Below the pieces are notes generated by a model. The model was not told the origin of the DNA. It ran no database searches and saw only the letters and a program-made list of their open reading frames with translations. A program made the translations under genes and the position numbers. A DNA stretch of 64,000 nt, from contig NZ_LMUV01000011.1 in NCBI RefSeq assembly GCF_009765755.1, positions 1,157,576 through 1,221,575 of the forward strand. Direction: 5' to 3'. Shown piece after piece: positions 48,248-59,635 of the stretch; the stretch's first letter is position 1, and every line of letters begins with the position of its first letter. This DNA is from Rhodanobacter sp. L36. GTDB lineage: Bacteria > Pseudomonadota > Gammaproteobacteria > Xanthomonadales > Rhodanobacteraceae.

Positions 48248-51200
48248 TCAGGCCACCGGCACTTGCGCCAGCTGAGCCAGTCGACGCACAGCCACCGAAG
48301 CAATCGGATAGTCCGCATTCTGCGTGAGAATCTCGGCGAGCATGCTGCGGGTGTATTCCAGCGTGGCGTCGTCGCGTTGCAACCAGGCCTGCACCGGCGT
48401 GATGTCGGTGCGATCGTTAGTCATGCCCAACACCTGCAGCGAAAGCGCACGATGCTGATGGTTGAGTTCGTCAAGCAGCGAGCCGCGCGCCTGTGCATGC
48501 CAGTGACCTTCCACCGGCAATGCCTCGATCTGATCGCGCAACCATTCCAGGTCGAGCGCCTCGCCGAGTTCGTAGAACACGTGCGCGACTTTTTCCATCG
48601 TGTGGCCGCTCTGTTGCGCGACCTCGACCATGTCCAGCGCCGCACGCAATTCGGGCATGCGCGAAAGCCGTATAGCCAGTTCGGCCGGCATGCCCAGGCC
48701 TTCCCATTTTTCCTGGTTGCAGGAGAACTCACCCTTGCCGGTCGGCGTCAGCACATCGGGCAACACCTTGCGCAACGCGGACACGCCGTCCTGGTAGCGC
48801 TCGACATTGGCGGCGATGTCCAGCGTGCCGCCGGGACGGTTGAGCAGCCAGCGTGTCATGTGTCGCAGCAGCGACCAGATCTGCTTGATCGCATCGATCT
48901 GCGTGTCCTCGGCGACCTGACTGTCGAGCAGTTCGATCTCTGCCCACAACTCGCGCGCCTCGAGAATTTCGCGCGCCGCGGTATACGCCTTGGCGACCGC
49001 CGCCGGGCGCTGGCCGGTGTCTTCCTGCATGCGCATCATGAAGGTGGCGCCCATGCGGTTGATCGTCGAGTTGGTCACCGCGGTGGCGATGATCTCGCGC
49101 TTCAGCCGATGACGCTGCATGTGCTCGGCATACTTTTCGTGCAGCGGTTCGGGGAAGTAACGCACCAGCTCGCGCGAGAGGTATGGATCTTCCGGCACGT
49201 CCGAATCGAGCAGTTGCTGATAGAGGCGAATCTTGTCGTATGACAGCAACACCGCGAGTTCCGGACGGGTGAGGCCGGTGCCGCGCGTCTTGCGCTCGGT
49301 GAGTTCCGCTTCGCTCGGCAGATTCTCGACCTGTCGGTCGAGCGTGCCTTCGGCCTCGAGCGTGCGGATGAAATGCGCCATCGATCCGATGCGGCCGACC
49401 GACTGATGCTCCATCAGAGTGATCGCCTGGTTCTGGCGATAGTTGTCCCACAGCACGAGCTGGCCGACTTCGTCGGTCATCGCGGCAAGCTGTGTGTTAC
49501 GCGCCGGCTCGGTGAGTTCACCGCGCTGCACGGCGTCGTTGAGCAGGATCTTGATGTTCACCTCGTGGTCGGAGGTGTCCACGCCGGCGGAGTTGTCGAT
49601 GAAGTCGGTGTTCAGCAGCACGCCATGTTGCGCGGCTTCGATACGACCCTTTTGCGTCATGCCGAGGTTGCCGCCCTCGCCCACGACCTTGCAACGCAGT
49701 TCGGCGCCATTGACGCGCAGCGCGTTGTTCGCGCGATCGCCGACATCGGCGTGCGATTCGGACGCTGCCTTTACATACGTGCCGATGCCGCCGTTCCACA
49801 GCAGGTCGACCGGCGCTTTCAGGATCGCGCTGAGCAGATCGCTCGGCGCCATCTGCGTGACATCGGCTTTCAGTCCGAGCAAGGCGCGCACTTCGGCGGT
49901 CACCGGAATCGATTTGGCGCTGCGCGGATAAATGCCGCCGCCGGCGGAAATCAATGAACGGTCGTAATCGTCCCAGCTTGAACGCGGCAGCTTGAACATG
50001 CGTTCGCGTTCGACAAACGATTTTTCAATATCCGGATTCGGGTCGAAGAAAATATGTCGATGATCGAACGCGACGACCAGCTTGGTATGACGTGAAAGAA
50101 GCATGCCGTTGCCGAACACGTCGCCGGACATGTCGCCAATGCCGACGCAGGTGAAGTCCTGCGTCTGGCAATCGCGATTGAGCGAACGGAAATGCCGCTT
50201 CACCGATTCCCACGCCCCCTTGGCGGTGATGCCCATGCCCTTGTGGTCGTAGCCGTTGGAACCGCCGGACGCGAATGCATCGCCGAGCCAGTAGTCGTGC
50301 TCGATCGAGATGGCGTTGGCGATGTCCGAGAACGTGGCGGTGCCCTTGTCGGCCGCGACGACCAGATACGGATCATCCGCATCGTGGCGCACGACGTTGA
50401 TCGGATTCACCACCTTGCCTTCGATCAGGTTGTCGGTGATGTCGAGCAGGCCGTTGATGAAAAGACGATAGCAGGCGATGCCTTCGGCCAGTTGCACATC
50501 ACGATCGCCACCAACCGGCGCTTTCTTGACGAAAAAACCGCCCTTGGAACCGACCGGCACGATCACCGTGTTCTTGACCATCTGCGCCTTGACCAGGCCC
50601 AGCACTTCGGTACGGAAATCCTCGCGACGATCAGACCAGCGCAGGCCGCCGCGCGCCACCGCGCCGAAGCGCAAATGGATGCCTTCCACGCGCGGTGCGC
50701 AGACCCAGATCTCGCGATACGGCACCGGCTTGGGCAGCTCGGGTACTTCGTGCGAGTCGAGTTTGAAGCTGATGTACGGACGATGCGCGCCATCCCATGT
50801 CTGGAAGAAACTGGTGCGCAGCGTGGCGTGCATCACCGCCATGAAGCTTCGCAGGATGCGGTCTTCGTCGAGGCTGGCGACATTTTCGAGCAGCACGCCG
50901 ATGGCGTCATGCACGGTGTCGTACTGCTCGCTGCGCGGCAGGGACAACGCAGCTCCGAGGCCTTCGATCAGATGCGGATGCGCGTCCTGCACGCCTTGTG
51001 GAATCAAAGCGCGCATCTCGGTGATCAACGTGGCGCCGGCAGCCTTGAGTTCATCGGCGGAAAGATCCTCGCGACGCGGGTCGAACTTGGCCAAGAACAG
51101 CTCCACCAGCAATCCGGCGATGGCCGGATAGTTGTTGAGTGTGTCTTCCATGTACGACTGTGAAAACGCGACGCCGGCCTGCAGCTGGTATTTGCAATAG

Positions 51201-53179
51201 CTGCGCAACATCGCCACCTGGCGCCAGCTGAGCTTGGCACCGAGGATCAGCCGATTGAAGCCGTCGTTCTCCGCGTTGCCGCGCCAGATCTGCTCGAAAG
51301 CATCCTCGAACAACGCGCCGACCTGTTCGACGCTGAAAGTGAGCTTGCCTACCGGCTGCACTTCGAAATCCTGGATCGACAACTGCGTGCCGTCGCCGGG
51401 AATCTCGTAGACATGTTCGGTCAGCACGCGCAGGCCGAGGTTTTCCAGTTGCGGCAGCACTTCCGAAAGCGCGATGTCGCCGCCGCTGCGATACACCTTG
51501 AAGCGCAGTGTCTCCGGCGCCTTGGGCGGGTGATAGAACGACATGCGCAACGCATTGTCGCCTTCGAGCAACGACAACTGGTGCACATCCTCTGCGGCCA
51601 CGGCCGGGCTCACGTCTTCGACATAACCGGCGGGTAGCGACTTCGCGAAGCGATTGGCCAGCACGACGCCCTGATGATCGCCGCGCGTGCGTACGAGCAC
51701 ATCGCGCACTTCGTCGTGCCAGTTGCGCACGATGCCGGCCACGCCCTGCTCCAGCGCCGCGCGATCGTAGACCGGCTGATCGCCGATCTTCGGGCGCAGC
51801 ACGATGTTCAACCGCGCCAACGCAGCTTCACCCATCTGCACGGACGAATCGCTTTGCTCCGCATGCAAGGCATCGCCAAGCAGCGTTTCAATGCGCTCAC
51901 GCACCGACGTGTTGAAGCGATCGCGCGGCACGTAGACGAGACAGGTGAAGAAACGGCCGTAACGATCGCGGCGCATGAACAACCGCGTGCGCGCACGCTG
52001 GCGCAATTCCAGAATGCCCATCGCGGTAGCAAACAGTTCGTCCTCGCTGCTCTGGAACAGTTCTTCGCGCGGCAGCGTCTCCAGGATGTGGCGCAATGAT
52101 TTGCCTGAATACGAATCGCGCTTGAGCGCCGAACGCGCCAGCACCGCCTCGACCTTGTGACGCACCAGCGGCACATCCTGCGGGCGCGCCATGAACGCGT
52201 TGGACGAGAACAGACCGAGGAAACGCTGCTCGGCGACGGCGCGTCCGTTGGCGTCGAATTTCAGCACGCCGATGTAATCCATGTAGCCGGCGCGGTGCAC
52301 GTGCGAGCGCGCATTCGTCTTGGTCAGGATGATGGTGTCGGTGGCGCCGGAGTGCGGCAGGTCGCTGGCCGCGAGTGAACGCAGCGAGCGCGGCGCCATC
52401 GAACGTTCCTGCCGTTGCAGGATACCCATGCCGGAACCTTCGATCGAACGCAGCACGCGCTCGCCATCGGCGTCGGTCACCTCGTATTCGCGATAGCCGA
52501 GAAAAGTGAAATTATCGTCGGCGATCCAGCGCATGAACTCGCTGGCTTCGTGCACCGATGCCGCGTCGGTCGGCAGCTTGCGTTGCGGCAGGTCGTGTGC
52601 GATCGCCAGCGCCTTATCGCGCATCGCGGCCCAGTCCATCACCGCCAGGCGGACGTCGTCCAGCGCTGCTTCCACTTGCGCCTTCAGCTCCACTTGCGCC
52701 ACTTCGTCGGCGACGCGATCGATCTCGAAATGCATGACCGACTCGGGTGCGCCGGCATCGTCACCCAGCGACTGCAACTTGCCGCTGGCGTCGCGCGTCA
52801 CCTTCAGCACGGGGTGGATCACCGCGTGGATCTGCAGCTTCGCCGAGACGATCATGCTCACCGTATCGACCAGGAACGGCATGTCGTCGGTGACGATCTG
52901 CAGCAGGCTGCGGCCGGCATGCGTGTCGGCAAGATTGACCACTCGCACGGAGGCATGGGCCTTCTGGCGCTGCTGCATGAAATCAACCAGCCCGTTGACC
53001 AGTTCGGCCCAGTGCGCCGGCGTGTGCAGGTCTGCGTCGCTTTCGGCGATGCGCGCGAAGAAAGCCTGGCAGAAAACCTCGGCTTCATGCAGCCGCTGCG
53101 TCGGCAGATCGCGCTTGCCGAGCTCTGCCAGGACATCGGACGGAAGGGAGTTATCGTTCACTGCATGGATCGCATTCAT
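48248..53179 (-). CDS. NAD-specific glutamate dehydrogenase, large (GDH-180) type
   Basis: A 1643-residue enzyme, the length of the giant NAD-GDH class. The N-terminal 600 residues hold regulatory ACT-like domains ([20 protein letters not shown]). The catalytic domain starts near residue 770 ([18 protein letters not shown]). The substrate-binding Lys region is [28 protein letters not shown], and the dinucleotide site is in [13 protein letters not shown]-type text and [17 protein letters not shown]. It oxidises glutamate to 2-oxoglutarate and ammonia, feeding carbon into the TCA cycle. It is the largest gene here. No activator gene is adjacent. Confidence 0.95.
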   Translation of the reverse strand: MNAIHAVNDNSLPSDVLAELGKRDLPTQRLHEAEVFCQAFFARIAESDADLHTPAHWAELVNGLVDFMQQRQKAHASVRVVNLADTHAGRSLLQIVTDDMPFLVDTVSMIVSAKLQIHAVIHPVLKVTRDASGKLQSLGDDAGAPESVMHFEIDRVADEVAQVELKAQVEAALDDVRLAVMDWAAMRDKALAIAHDLPQRKLPTDAASVHEASEFMRWIADDNFTFLGYREYEVTDADGERVLRSIEGSGMGILQRQERSMAPRSLRSLAASDLPHSGATDTIILTKTNARSHVHRAGYMDYIGVLKFDANGRAVAEQRFLGLFSSNAFMARPQDVPLVRHKVEAVLARSALKRDSYSGKSLRHILETLPREELFQSSEDELFATAMGILELRQRARTRLFMRRDRYGRFFTCLVYVPRDRFNTSVRERIETLLGDALHAEQSDSSVQMGEAALARLNIVLRPKIGDQPVYDRAALEQGVAGIVRNWHDEVRDVLVRTRGDHQGVVLANRFAKSLPAGYVEDVSPAVAAEDVHQLSLLEGDNALRMSFYHPPKAPETLRFKVYRSGGDIALSEVLPQLENLGLRVLTEHVYEIPGDGTQLSIQDFEVQPVGKLTFSVEQVGALFEDAFEQIWRGNAENDGFNRLILGAKLSWRQVAMLRSYCKYQLQAGVAFSQSYMEDTLNNYPAIAGLLVELFLAKFDPRREDLSADELKAAGATLITEMRALIPQGVQDAHPHLIEGLGAALSLPRSEQYDTVHDAIGVLLENVASLDEDRILRSFMAVMHATLRTSFFQTWDGAHRPYISFKLDSHEVPELPKPVPYREIWVCAPRVEGIHLRFGAVARGGLRWSDRREDFRTEVLGLVKAQMVKNTVIVPVGSKGGFFVKKAPVGGDRDVQLAEGIACYRLFINGLLDITDNLIEGKVVNPINVVRHDADDPYLVVAADKGTATFSDIANAISIEHDYWLGDAFASGGSNGYDHKGMGITAKGAWESVKRHFRSLNRDCQTQDFTCVGIGDMSGDVFGNGMLLSRHTKLVVAFDHRHIFFDPNPDIEKSFVERERMFKLPRSSWDDYDRSLISAGGGIYPRSAKSIPVTAEVRALLGLKADVTQMAPSDLLSAILKAPVDLLWNGGIGTYVKAASESHADVGDRANNALRVNGAELRCKVVGEGGNLGMTQKGRIEAAQHGVLLNTDFIDNSAGVDTSDHEVNIKILLNDAVQRGELTEPARNTQLAAMTDEVGQLVLWDNYRQNQAITLMEHQSVGRIGSMAHFIRTLEAEGTLDRQVENLPSEAELTERKTRGTGLTRPELAVLLSYDKIRLYQQLLDSDVPEDPYLSRELVRYFPEPLHEKYAEHMQRHRLKREIIATAVTNSTINRMGATFMMRMQEDTGQRPAAVAKAYTAAREILEARELWAEIELLDSQVAEDTQIDAIKQIWSLLRHMTRWLLNRPGGTLDIAANVERYQDGVSALRKVLPDVLTPTGKGEFSCNQEKWEGLGMPAELAIRLSRMPELRAALDMVEVAQQSGHTMEKVAHVFYELGEALDLEWLRDQIEALPVEGHWHAQARGSLLDELNHQHRALSLQVLGMTNDRTDITPVQAWLQRDDATLEYTRSMLAEILTQNADYPIASVAVRRLAQLAQVPVA

Positions 53180-53657
53180 GGCATCTTCTGGTCAGTGGAG
53201 ACGAGCGTCGAGAAGCTGGATAAAAAGCCTCGGAAGGATACGCTGCGGGTCGGGTCGAATCCACCCGAATCGCATCGTTTGCAGCGTGCTCTTGCGCATT
53301 GATTCATGCGTTTCGCGTGCCTCGGCAGGGCACACTCGTCGCATTGGCAGACAGCGTCGTACAGACAACCGATGCGGCCGCGCGACTGCCTGACCGGCGC
53401 AGATGGCAGCAGCCTGTGTCAATGACTGGATTCGTGTCATCCATAAAATGTAAACTCCCCGGTATAGGTGATCCATGGATGCCTCCACGACGGCCTCGGC
53501 CGACGCGGCGCTGCGGATCGCGGCGGCTCCCCGGCCGTCGGGACAAACCAATGACACACGACACACGGATCGCGATGCAGTAACTAGTCACGCCCGACTT
53601 GCTGCAGCGCGTTACGACTGCGACCCACTTCCCGTTCAAGCATCTTATGGAGCTCCC
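53180..53657. other. 478-base intergenic region between gdh and the efflux genes
   Basis: It carries the divergent promoters of gdh (minus) and the RND adaptor (plus). TAAAAT (53444-53449) is a weak -10 candidate for the plus strand. Short frames on both strands lack ribosome-binding sites and family sequence. There is no regulator gene here, although such pumps usually have a divergent TetR gene. I see no repeat or RNA element. Confidence 0.5.
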
Positions 53658-54902
53658 ATGAAGTTCTCTTTACCGCGCACACCCGTGCTGTGCCTGAGTC
53701 TGCTGGCCTTGGCCGCATGCGGCAAAGGCAAGGATCAGGGGCCGCCGCAGATGCCAACGCCGGAAGTCGGCGTGCTGGTCGCACAACCGCAGACTTCGCC
53801 GCTCACCCGCGATCTGGTCGGGCGTCTGTCGCCGTTCCGCAGCGCGGATGTCCGCGCACGCGTCGCTGGCGTCCTGCTGAAGCGCACCTACGACGAAGGC
53901 ACCGACGTCAAGAAGGGCCAGGTCTTGTTCCAGATCGACCCGGCGCCGCTGAAGGCGACGCTTGATGCGAGCCTGGGTTCGCTGGCACAGGCACAGGCGA
54001 CCTACACCAACAACAAGGTCACTGCACAGCGTTCGCGCGAGCTGGCGCCGAAGGGCTACATCTCCAAGTCCGATCTGGACAACGCCGAAGCCGCCGAGCG
54101 CAATTCGGCGGCCGCCGTGCAGGCGGCCAAGGCGAATGTGCAGTCGAGCCGGATCAACCTGGGTTATGCCAGTGTCACGTCGCCGATCGAGGGTCGCGCC
54201 GGACAGCAACAGGTCACGGAAGGCGCGCTCGTCGGCAGCGGCGAAGCCACCTTGCTGACCACGGTCGACCAGCTCGATCCGCTGTATGTCAACTTCACCT
54301 TGAGCTCGATCGATTTCGACCAGCTGCGCCGTGCACAGGTCAGTGGCAATGTCACCTTGTCCGACCGCAGCCAGACGCACGTCGAAGTCGCCCTGCCCGA
54401 TGGCAGCACGTACGACCAACCGGGCACGCTGGACTTCTCCGACGCCGCCGTGAACCAGTCCACCGGCGCGATCAACCTGCGCGCGCAGCTGCCGAACCCG
54501 CAGCACGTGCTGTTGCCGGGGCAGTACGTCACGCTCAAGGCGAATCTGGGCGAGCGCAACAAGGTGTTCCTGATTCCGCAGCAGGCGATCCAGCGCGACA
54601 CCATCGGCGCCTATGCGCTGGTGGTCGGTAGCGACGGCAAGGTGGTACGCAAAAACGTCGACGCGGACCAGGCCAACGGCAACAACTGGGTGATCACCAA
54701 GGGACTCGCCGGCGGCGATCAGGTGATCGTGTCCGGCCTGCAACAAGTGCAGGAAGGCCGCCCGGCCAAAGCCACGCCATGGCATCCGGGCCAGGGTGAC
54801 AGCAACGCCGCCCCCGGTCAGGGCGCGGCACCGACCAAGCCCGACGCGAAGCCGGCCGATAAATCTGCGCAGGGCGGCGACAAGTCCGCCACCCAGCAGT
54901 AA
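53658..54902 (+). CDS. RND efflux periplasmic adaptor subunit
   Basis: A 414-residue lipoprotein. The start is the ATG at 53658 (TGGAG upstream); the upstream in-frame codons look untranslated. The signal ends LLALAACG, so Cys is lipidated. The adaptor layout is typical: LVGRLSPFRSADVRARVAGVLLKRTYDEGTDVKKGQVLFQID (lipoyl half), an alpha-hairpin, then INLGYASVTSPIEGRAGQQQ, and TGAINLRAQLPNPQHVLLPGQYV (beta-barrel). The Pro/Ala/Lys-rich C-terminus (DSNAAPGQGAAPTKPDAKPA) is low complexity. It links the pump to an outer-membrane channel. The pump gene follows after 11 bases. Confidence 0.95.
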   Translation: MKFSLPRTPVLCLSLLALAACGKGKDQGPPQMPTPEVGVLVAQPQTSPLTRDLVGRLSPFRSADVRARVAGVLLKRTYDEGTDVKKGQVLFQIDPAPLKATLDASLGSLAQAQATYTNNKVTAQRSRELAPKGYISKSDLDNAEAAERNSAAAVQAAKANVQSSRINLGYASVTSPIEGRAGQQQVTEGALVGSGEATLLTTVDQLDPLYVNFTLSSIDFDQLRRAQVSGNVTLSDRSQTHVEVALPDGSTYDQPGTLDFSDAAVNQSTGAINLRAQLPNPQHVLLPGQYVTLKANLGERNKVFLIPQQAIQRDTIGAYALVVGSDGKVVRKNVDADQANGNNWVITKGLAGGDQVIVSGLQQVQEGRPAKATPWHPGQGDSNAAPGQGAAPTKPDAKPADKSAQGGDKSATQQ

Positions 54903-54913
54903 CGGAGTTTTTC

Positions 54914-57900
54914 ATGCTGCCCAATTTCTTTATCGAGCGCCCGATTTTTGCGTGGGTGATGGCGATACTCATCAGCTTGGTGGGCGCGATTTCCGTGCTC
55001 GGCCTGGGCGTCGAGTCCTATCCCACGATCGCGCCGCCGCAAGTCGTGATCAATGCCACCTACCCCGGCGCCAGCGCCGACACGGTGGAAAAGAACGTCA
55101 CCCAGGTGATCGAGCAGCAGCTGACCGGCATCGATCACCTGCTGTATTTCAGCTCGTCCTCCAGCTCCAACGGCACGGCGGCCATCACGGCCACCTTCGA
55201 GACCGGCACCAATCCGGATATTGCACAGGTGCAGGTGCAGAACAAGATGAACCTGGCCAACCCGCGCCTGCCCAGTGCGGTGACTGCGCAGGGCGTGGTG
55301 GTGGCCAAGAGCAACCCCGACTTCCTGATGTTTGTCGCGTTGACCTCGGAGAATTCGAGCATCGACGGCGCTGCGCTCAGCGATCTGGTGGCATCGCAGG
55401 TACTCGATCAAATCGGCCGCGTGTCCGGCGTCGGCAACACGCGCCAGCTCGGTTCGGAATACGGCATGCGCATCTGGCTGAACCCGGACAAGCTTCAGGG
55501 CTACGGCCTGTCGGCGACCGACGTGCAGACGGCAGTGTCCAGCCAGAACGTGCAGTTCGCCGCCGGTTCGCTGGGCGCCGATCCAGCGCCTGCGGGTCAG
55601 GTGTTCAACGCCACCGTATCGGCAGAGGGCCGCTTCACCAGCCCGGCCCAGTTCGGCGACATCATCCTGCGCGCCAATCCTGACGGCACCACCGTCAAGC
55701 TGAAGGATGTCGCGCGAATCGCCTTCGGTCCGCAGACCTATGGTTCCACCGCAGTCTGGCGCGGCAAGCCGTCCGGCTCGTTCGGCGTGCAGTTGCTGCC
55801 GGGCGCCAACGCATTGAATGTCGCCACCGCCGTGCGCGCCAAGATGGACGAGCTGGCCAAGTCGTTTCCGCCCGGCGTGAAGTACGAGATTCCGTACGAC
55901 AGCACGCCGTTCGTGAAAATCTCGATCGAGGAAGTGGTGCAGACGCTGGCCGAGGCCATCGTGCTGGTGTTCCTCGTAATGCTGATCTTCCTGCAGAATT
56001 TTCGCGCGACGATCATCCCCACGCTGGTGATTCCGGTGGCGCTGCTGGGCACTTTCATCGGCATGCTGTTGCTCGACTTCACCATCAACCAGCTGACGTT
56101 GTTCGGCATGGTGCTGTCGATCGGCATCGTGGTCGACGATGCGATCGTGGTGATCGAGAACGTCGAACGCATCATGACCGAGGACAAGGTCGGCCCGAAG
56201 GAAGCAACCAAGAAAGCGATGAGCCAGATCAGCGGCGCCATCATTGCGATCACCGTCGTGCTGGCTGCCGTGTTCGTGCCGTCGGCATTCCAGGCCGGCG
56301 CAGTCGGCGTGATCTACAAGCAGTTCGCGCTGACGATCGCGGTATCGGTGTTGTTCTCCGCTCTACTCGCGCTGAGCTTCACGCCAGCGTTGTGCGCGAG
56401 CTTCCTGAAAGCCAGTCACGAAGAGAAGGACAAGAATGCCGTCTATCGCGGCTTCAATAAAATCTTCGGCAAAGTCACCACGAAGTACACCGGCCACATC
56501 GGCAGCGCGGTCAAGCACGCGCCGCGCTGGATGGCGGTGTTCGTGGTGCTGGCCGTGGTGATGGGCGTGCTCTACAGCCGCCTGCCGACCAGCTTCGTGC
56601 CGGACGAGGACAAGGGCTTCATCCTCGCCGTCGTGTCGCTGCCCTCGGGCGCCACGCTTCAACGCACCATGAATGTGATGGATCAGGTTCGCACGACGCT
56701 CCGAAAAAATCCGGGTGTCGACGACGTCTTCGAGATCGGGGGCTTCAGCTTCGTCGGCAGCGGCGAAAACACCGGCATGGCCTTCATCAAGTTGAAGGAC
56801 TGGAGCGATCGCAAATCCACCGCTGCGGAAATCATCGGCCAGGCCAACGGCGCGGTGCACAGCATCCGCGATGCGCAGATCTTCGTTGTGAACCTGCCAA
56901 CCATCGCCGGCCTCAGCCAGTTCGGTGGCGTCGACATGTACCTGCAGGCGCGTGCCGGTCAGTCCCGTGATGAACTGGCAGGCGCCATGATGACGGTGCT
57001 CGGCAAGGCGTCGCAGGACAAGACCTTGTTCGGCATTCGTCCGAACATGTTGCCGCCGGCGCCGCAGTTGAACCTGACCGTGGATCGCGTGCAGGCGCAG
57101 GCCATGGGCTTGCAGGTCAGCGACATCTACAACGCCATCGCGCTGGCGCTGGCGCCGGTCTATGTCAACGACTTCAGCTACGGCGGCCGCGTCAAGCGCG
57201 TGCAGATCCAGGCTGACCAGCCGTATCGCATGGGCACGGATGCGTTGAACCACCTGTTCACTCCCAGCTCGAACGGTACAACTGCCGCAACAGCCGGCGG
57301 AACGACGTCGGGCACGACCGGTATCAACATCACCAACAACATGATTCCGTTATCCAGCGTGGTGCATGCCAAGTGGGCCAGCGGCTCACCTGCCCTGCAG
57401 CGCTACAACGGCTACGCGGCGGTTGAGATCGTTGGCAATCCCGCGCCGGGCAACTCGACCGGCCAGGCGATGAAGACGATGGAAGGCATCGTCGGCAAGA
57501 ACCTCTCGTCGCAGTTCGGTTACGACTGGACCGGTCAGTCCTACCAGGAGTTGCTGGCCGGCAATACCGCGACCTTGCTGATGCTGCTGTCGATCGTGGT
57601 GGTGTTCCTCTGCCTCGCGGCGCTCTACAACAGCTGGTCGGTGCCCGTGTCGGTGCTGCTGGTGGTGCCGCTCGGACTGCTCGGCGTGGTGCTGTTCTCG
57701 ATGATGCGCGGCCTGCCGAACGACGTGTTCTTCAAGATCGGCATGGTGACGGTGATGGGCTTGGCCGCGAAGAACGCGATCCTGATCATCGAATTCGCCG
57801 TCGACCTGCAGAAGGAAGGCAAGCCGCTCGGCGAAGCAGTGGTCGAGGCGGCCCGGTTGCGTCTGCGACCCATCCTGATGACCTCGATGGCGTTCATCCT

Positions 57901-58147
57901 CGGCGTGTTCCCGCTCTTCATCTCCACCGGTGCCGGCGCCAATGCGCGCCACGCGATCGGCACCGGCGTGATCGGCGGCATGCTGTTCGCCACCTTCCTC
58001 GGCTTGCTGCTGATCCCGGTGTTCTACGTGGTGGTGCGCCGCCTGCTCGGTGACAAGCTGGAAGGCAACGGTGATCAGAAGCAGTTGCCTGATCATGGTG
58101 GTCACGGCGGGCAACCGTCAGGCTCGCAGCCTGGACATCAACACTAG
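54914..58147 (+). CDS. RND multidrug efflux pump, inner membrane component (AcrB type)
   Basis: A 1077-residue HAE1-family proton-driven pump. It begins MLPNFFIERPIFAWVMAILI. The porter loop text is LGVESYPTIAPPQVVINATYPGASADTVE. The proton-relay Asp pair is in SIGIVVDDAIVVIENVERIM in helix 4. A second half begins RWMAVFVVLAVVMGVLYSRLPTSFVPDEDKGF. It ends with a Gly/His/Gln-rich tail (QLPDHGGHGGQPSGSQPGHQH). Its drug range is not predictable. It is coupled to the adaptor gene; no outer-membrane channel gene is next to it, so TolC from elsewhere would be used. Confidence 0.96.
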   Translation: MLPNFFIERPIFAWVMAILISLVGAISVLGLGVESYPTIAPPQVVINATYPGASADTVEKNVTQVIEQQLTGIDHLLYFSSSSSSNGTAAITATFETGTNPDIAQVQVQNKMNLANPRLPSAVTAQGVVVAKSNPDFLMFVALTSENSSIDGAALSDLVASQVLDQIGRVSGVGNTRQLGSEYGMRIWLNPDKLQGYGLSATDVQTAVSSQNVQFAAGSLGADPAPAGQVFNATVSAEGRFTSPAQFGDIILRANPDGTTVKLKDVARIAFGPQTYGSTAVWRGKPSGSFGVQLLPGANALNVATAVRAKMDELAKSFPPGVKYEIPYDSTPFVKISIEEVVQTLAEAIVLVFLVMLIFLQNFRATIIPTLVIPVALLGTFIGMLLLDFTINQLTLFGMVLSIGIVVDDAIVVIENVERIMTEDKVGPKEATKKAMSQISGAIIAITVVLAAVFVPSAFQAGAVGVIYKQFALTIAVSVLFSALLALSFTPALCASFLKASHEEKDKNAVYRGFNKIFGKVTTKYTGHIGSAVKHAPRWMAVFVVLAVVMGVLYSRLPTSFVPDEDKGFILAVVSLPSGATLQRTMNVMDQVRTTLRKNPGVDDVFEIGGFSFVGSGENTGMAFIKLKDWSDRKSTAAEIIGQANGAVHSIRDAQIFVVNLPTIAGLSQFGGVDMYLQARAGQSRDELAGAMMTVLGKASQDKTLFGIRPNMLPPAPQLNLTVDRVQAQAMGLQVSDIYNAIALALAPVYVNDFSYGGRVKRVQIQADQPYRMGTDALNHLFTPSSNGTTAATAGGTTSGTTGINITNNMIPLSSVVHAKWASGSPALQRYNGYAAVEIVGNPAPGNSTGQAMKTMEGIVGKNLSSQFGYDWTGQSYQELLAGNTATLLMLLSIVVVFLCLAALYNSWSVPVSVLLVVPLGLLGVVLFSMMRGLPNDVFFKIGMVTVMGLAAKNAILIIEFAVDLQKEGKPLGEAVVEAARLRLRPILMTSMAFILGVFPLFISTGAGANARHAIGTGVIGGMLFATFLGLLLIPVFYVVVRRLLGDKLEGNGDQKQLPDHGGHGGQPSGSQPGHQH

Positions 58148-58215
58148 GCATTGAACCTTGATTGCTCTTCTTCGCGAACAATCATTCTTCCGCAGACTTG
58201 TTGCACGCCATAAAG

Positions 58216-58251
58216 AAAAAGCCCGGACAGATTTCCCTGCCCGGGCTTTTT
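58216..58251. terminator. Bidirectional Rho-independent terminator
   Basis: AAAAAGCCCGG pairs perfectly with CCGGGCTTTTT over 11 positions with a 14-base loop. T-tracts occur on both strands. It lies between the convergent ends of the RND pump and acyl-CoA dehydrogenase genes and can stop both. Confidence 0.9.
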
Positions 58252-58272
58252 CATTTCTGGCTTGGCGCGAAC

Positions 58273-59433
58273 TCAGCGCAAACCAGTTTCCGCGCGTGCG
58301 ATCACCAAGCGCTGGATCTCGCTGGTGCCCTCGTAAATCTCGGTGATCTTGGCGTCGCGGAAGAACCGTTCGATCGGCATCTCCTTCGAGTAACCCATGC
58401 CACCGTGAATCTGCACGGCCTGATGCGCGATCCACATCGCCGCCTCGGATGCCACCAGTTTGGCCATCGCCGCTTCCGTGCCGAAACGGCCACCATTTTT
58501 TTCGGCCTCGCCCTTGGTCCACGCTGCGCGCAGCGTCAGCAGCATGGCTGCATCGAGCTTGCATTTCATGTCGGCGATCTTCGACTGCGTCATCTGAAAC
58601 GTACCGATGGGATGGCCAAACGCCTTGCGATCACGCACCCATTGCAGCGTGGCTTCGTACGCAGCGCGGGCGATGCCGACGGCCTGCGACGCGATGCCGA
58701 TGCGTCCGGCGTCGAGCACGCCCATGGCGATCGAGAATCCCTTGCCTTCATCACCGAGCAGATTCTCTTTCGGACAAACGTAGTCGGCGAATTCGATCTC
58801 GCAGGTGGCCGACGCGCGAATGCCCAGCTTCGGTTCGGACTTGCCCGCTAGGAAGCCCGGCAGCTTGGTATCGATGATGAAAGCCGACACGCCCTTCGCG
58901 CCGATCCCCGGCGTCGAAATCGCGAACAGCACAATGTATCGCGCCACCGGGCCGGAAGTGATCCAGCTTTTCTTGCCGTTGATGACCCAGTCGCCGTTGG
59001 CATTCTTGGTTGCGCGCGTGTGCATCGCCGAGGCATCCGAACCGGATTGCGGCTCGGTCAGCGCGTACGCACCGATGGCTTCGCCGGTGGCGATGGCCCG
59101 CACGAATTTTTGTTTCTGTTCCTCGTTGCCGTGCTTGAGGATGCCGTTGCAGAACAGCGAATTGTTGACCGACATGATGGTCGATGTGGCTGCATCGGCT
59201 GCGGCAATCTCGATCATCGCCAGCACGTACGCAACCGGGTCCATCGCCGCGCCGCCGTAGGCTTCTGGCACCTCGATGCCCATCAGGCCGAGCTGGCCCA
59301 TTTCGCGGATGTTCTCCAGCGGAAACTCACCCTTGGCGTCGAGTTCGGCGGCCACTGGCACGATGCGTTTCTGTGCGAAGTCACGGGCAATCGACTGGAT
59401 CGACAACTGGTCTTCGGTAAAGCTGAAATCCAT
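58273..59433 (-). CDS. Acyl-CoA dehydrogenase (short/branched-chain type)
   Basis: A 386-residue flavoenzyme, beginning MDFSFTEDQLSIQSIARDFAQKRI. Family blocks are IEVPEAYGGAAMDPVAYVLAMIEIA, YALTEPQSGSDASAM, KSWITSGPVARYIVLFA, LDAGRIGIASQAVGIARAAYEA and QIHGGMGYSKEMPIERFFRDAKITEIYEGTSEIQRLVIAR, which includes the catalytic Glu in YEGTSE. It oxidises acyl-CoA with transfer to ETF. Specificity is likely short-chain. A terminator follows the gene. It is not part of a larger beta-oxidation cluster here. Confidence 0.93.
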   Translation of the reverse strand: MDFSFTEDQLSIQSIARDFAQKRIVPVAAELDAKGEFPLENIREMGQLGLMGIEVPEAYGGAAMDPVAYVLAMIEIAAADAATSTIMSVNNSLFCNGILKHGNEEQKQKFVRAIATGEAIGAYALTEPQSGSDASAMHTRATKNANGDWVINGKKSWITSGPVARYIVLFAISTPGIGAKGVSAFIIDTKLPGFLAGKSEPKLGIRASATCEIEFADYVCPKENLLGDEGKGFSIAMGVLDAGRIGIASQAVGIARAAYEATLQWVRDRKAFGHPIGTFQMTQSKIADMKCKLDAAMLLTLRAAWTKGEAEKNGGRFGTEAAMAKLVASEAAMWIAHQAVQIHGGMGYSKEMPIERFFRDAKITEIYEGTSEIQRLVIARAETGLR

Positions 59434-59612
59434 GCGCTACTCCTGGCGCCGCACGAGTCGGCTGATCAAGAAACCCTCAGGCCAAAGGCCAGCCGCGCAT
59501 TCTAGCTGTCCGCGCCAGGCGCGTCGTCTTTCGCCGACACGGCTGCGAACAGAGATCCCCGCGCTTCAGCGCTTGACGCCCCGGCAAACCGCAGCCAGAC
59601 TAGTTATCTCTG

Positions 59613-59622
59613 TATCGCGATA
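59613..59622. promoter_or_regulatory. Palindrome upstream of the ArsR/methyltransferase gene
   Basis: TATCGCGATA is a perfect 10-base palindrome, 13 bases before the ATG at 59636 and directly before the AAGGA ribosome-binding site. ArsR-family regulators bind such dyads near their own start. Autoregulation and metH control are inference. Confidence 0.5.
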
Positions 59623-59635
59623 TAAGGATGCACCC

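Noticed and set aside
53299-53583. Short plus-strand frame upstream of the RND adaptor
   Set aside because: It has no ribosome-binding site or recognisable sequence; treated as intergenic.
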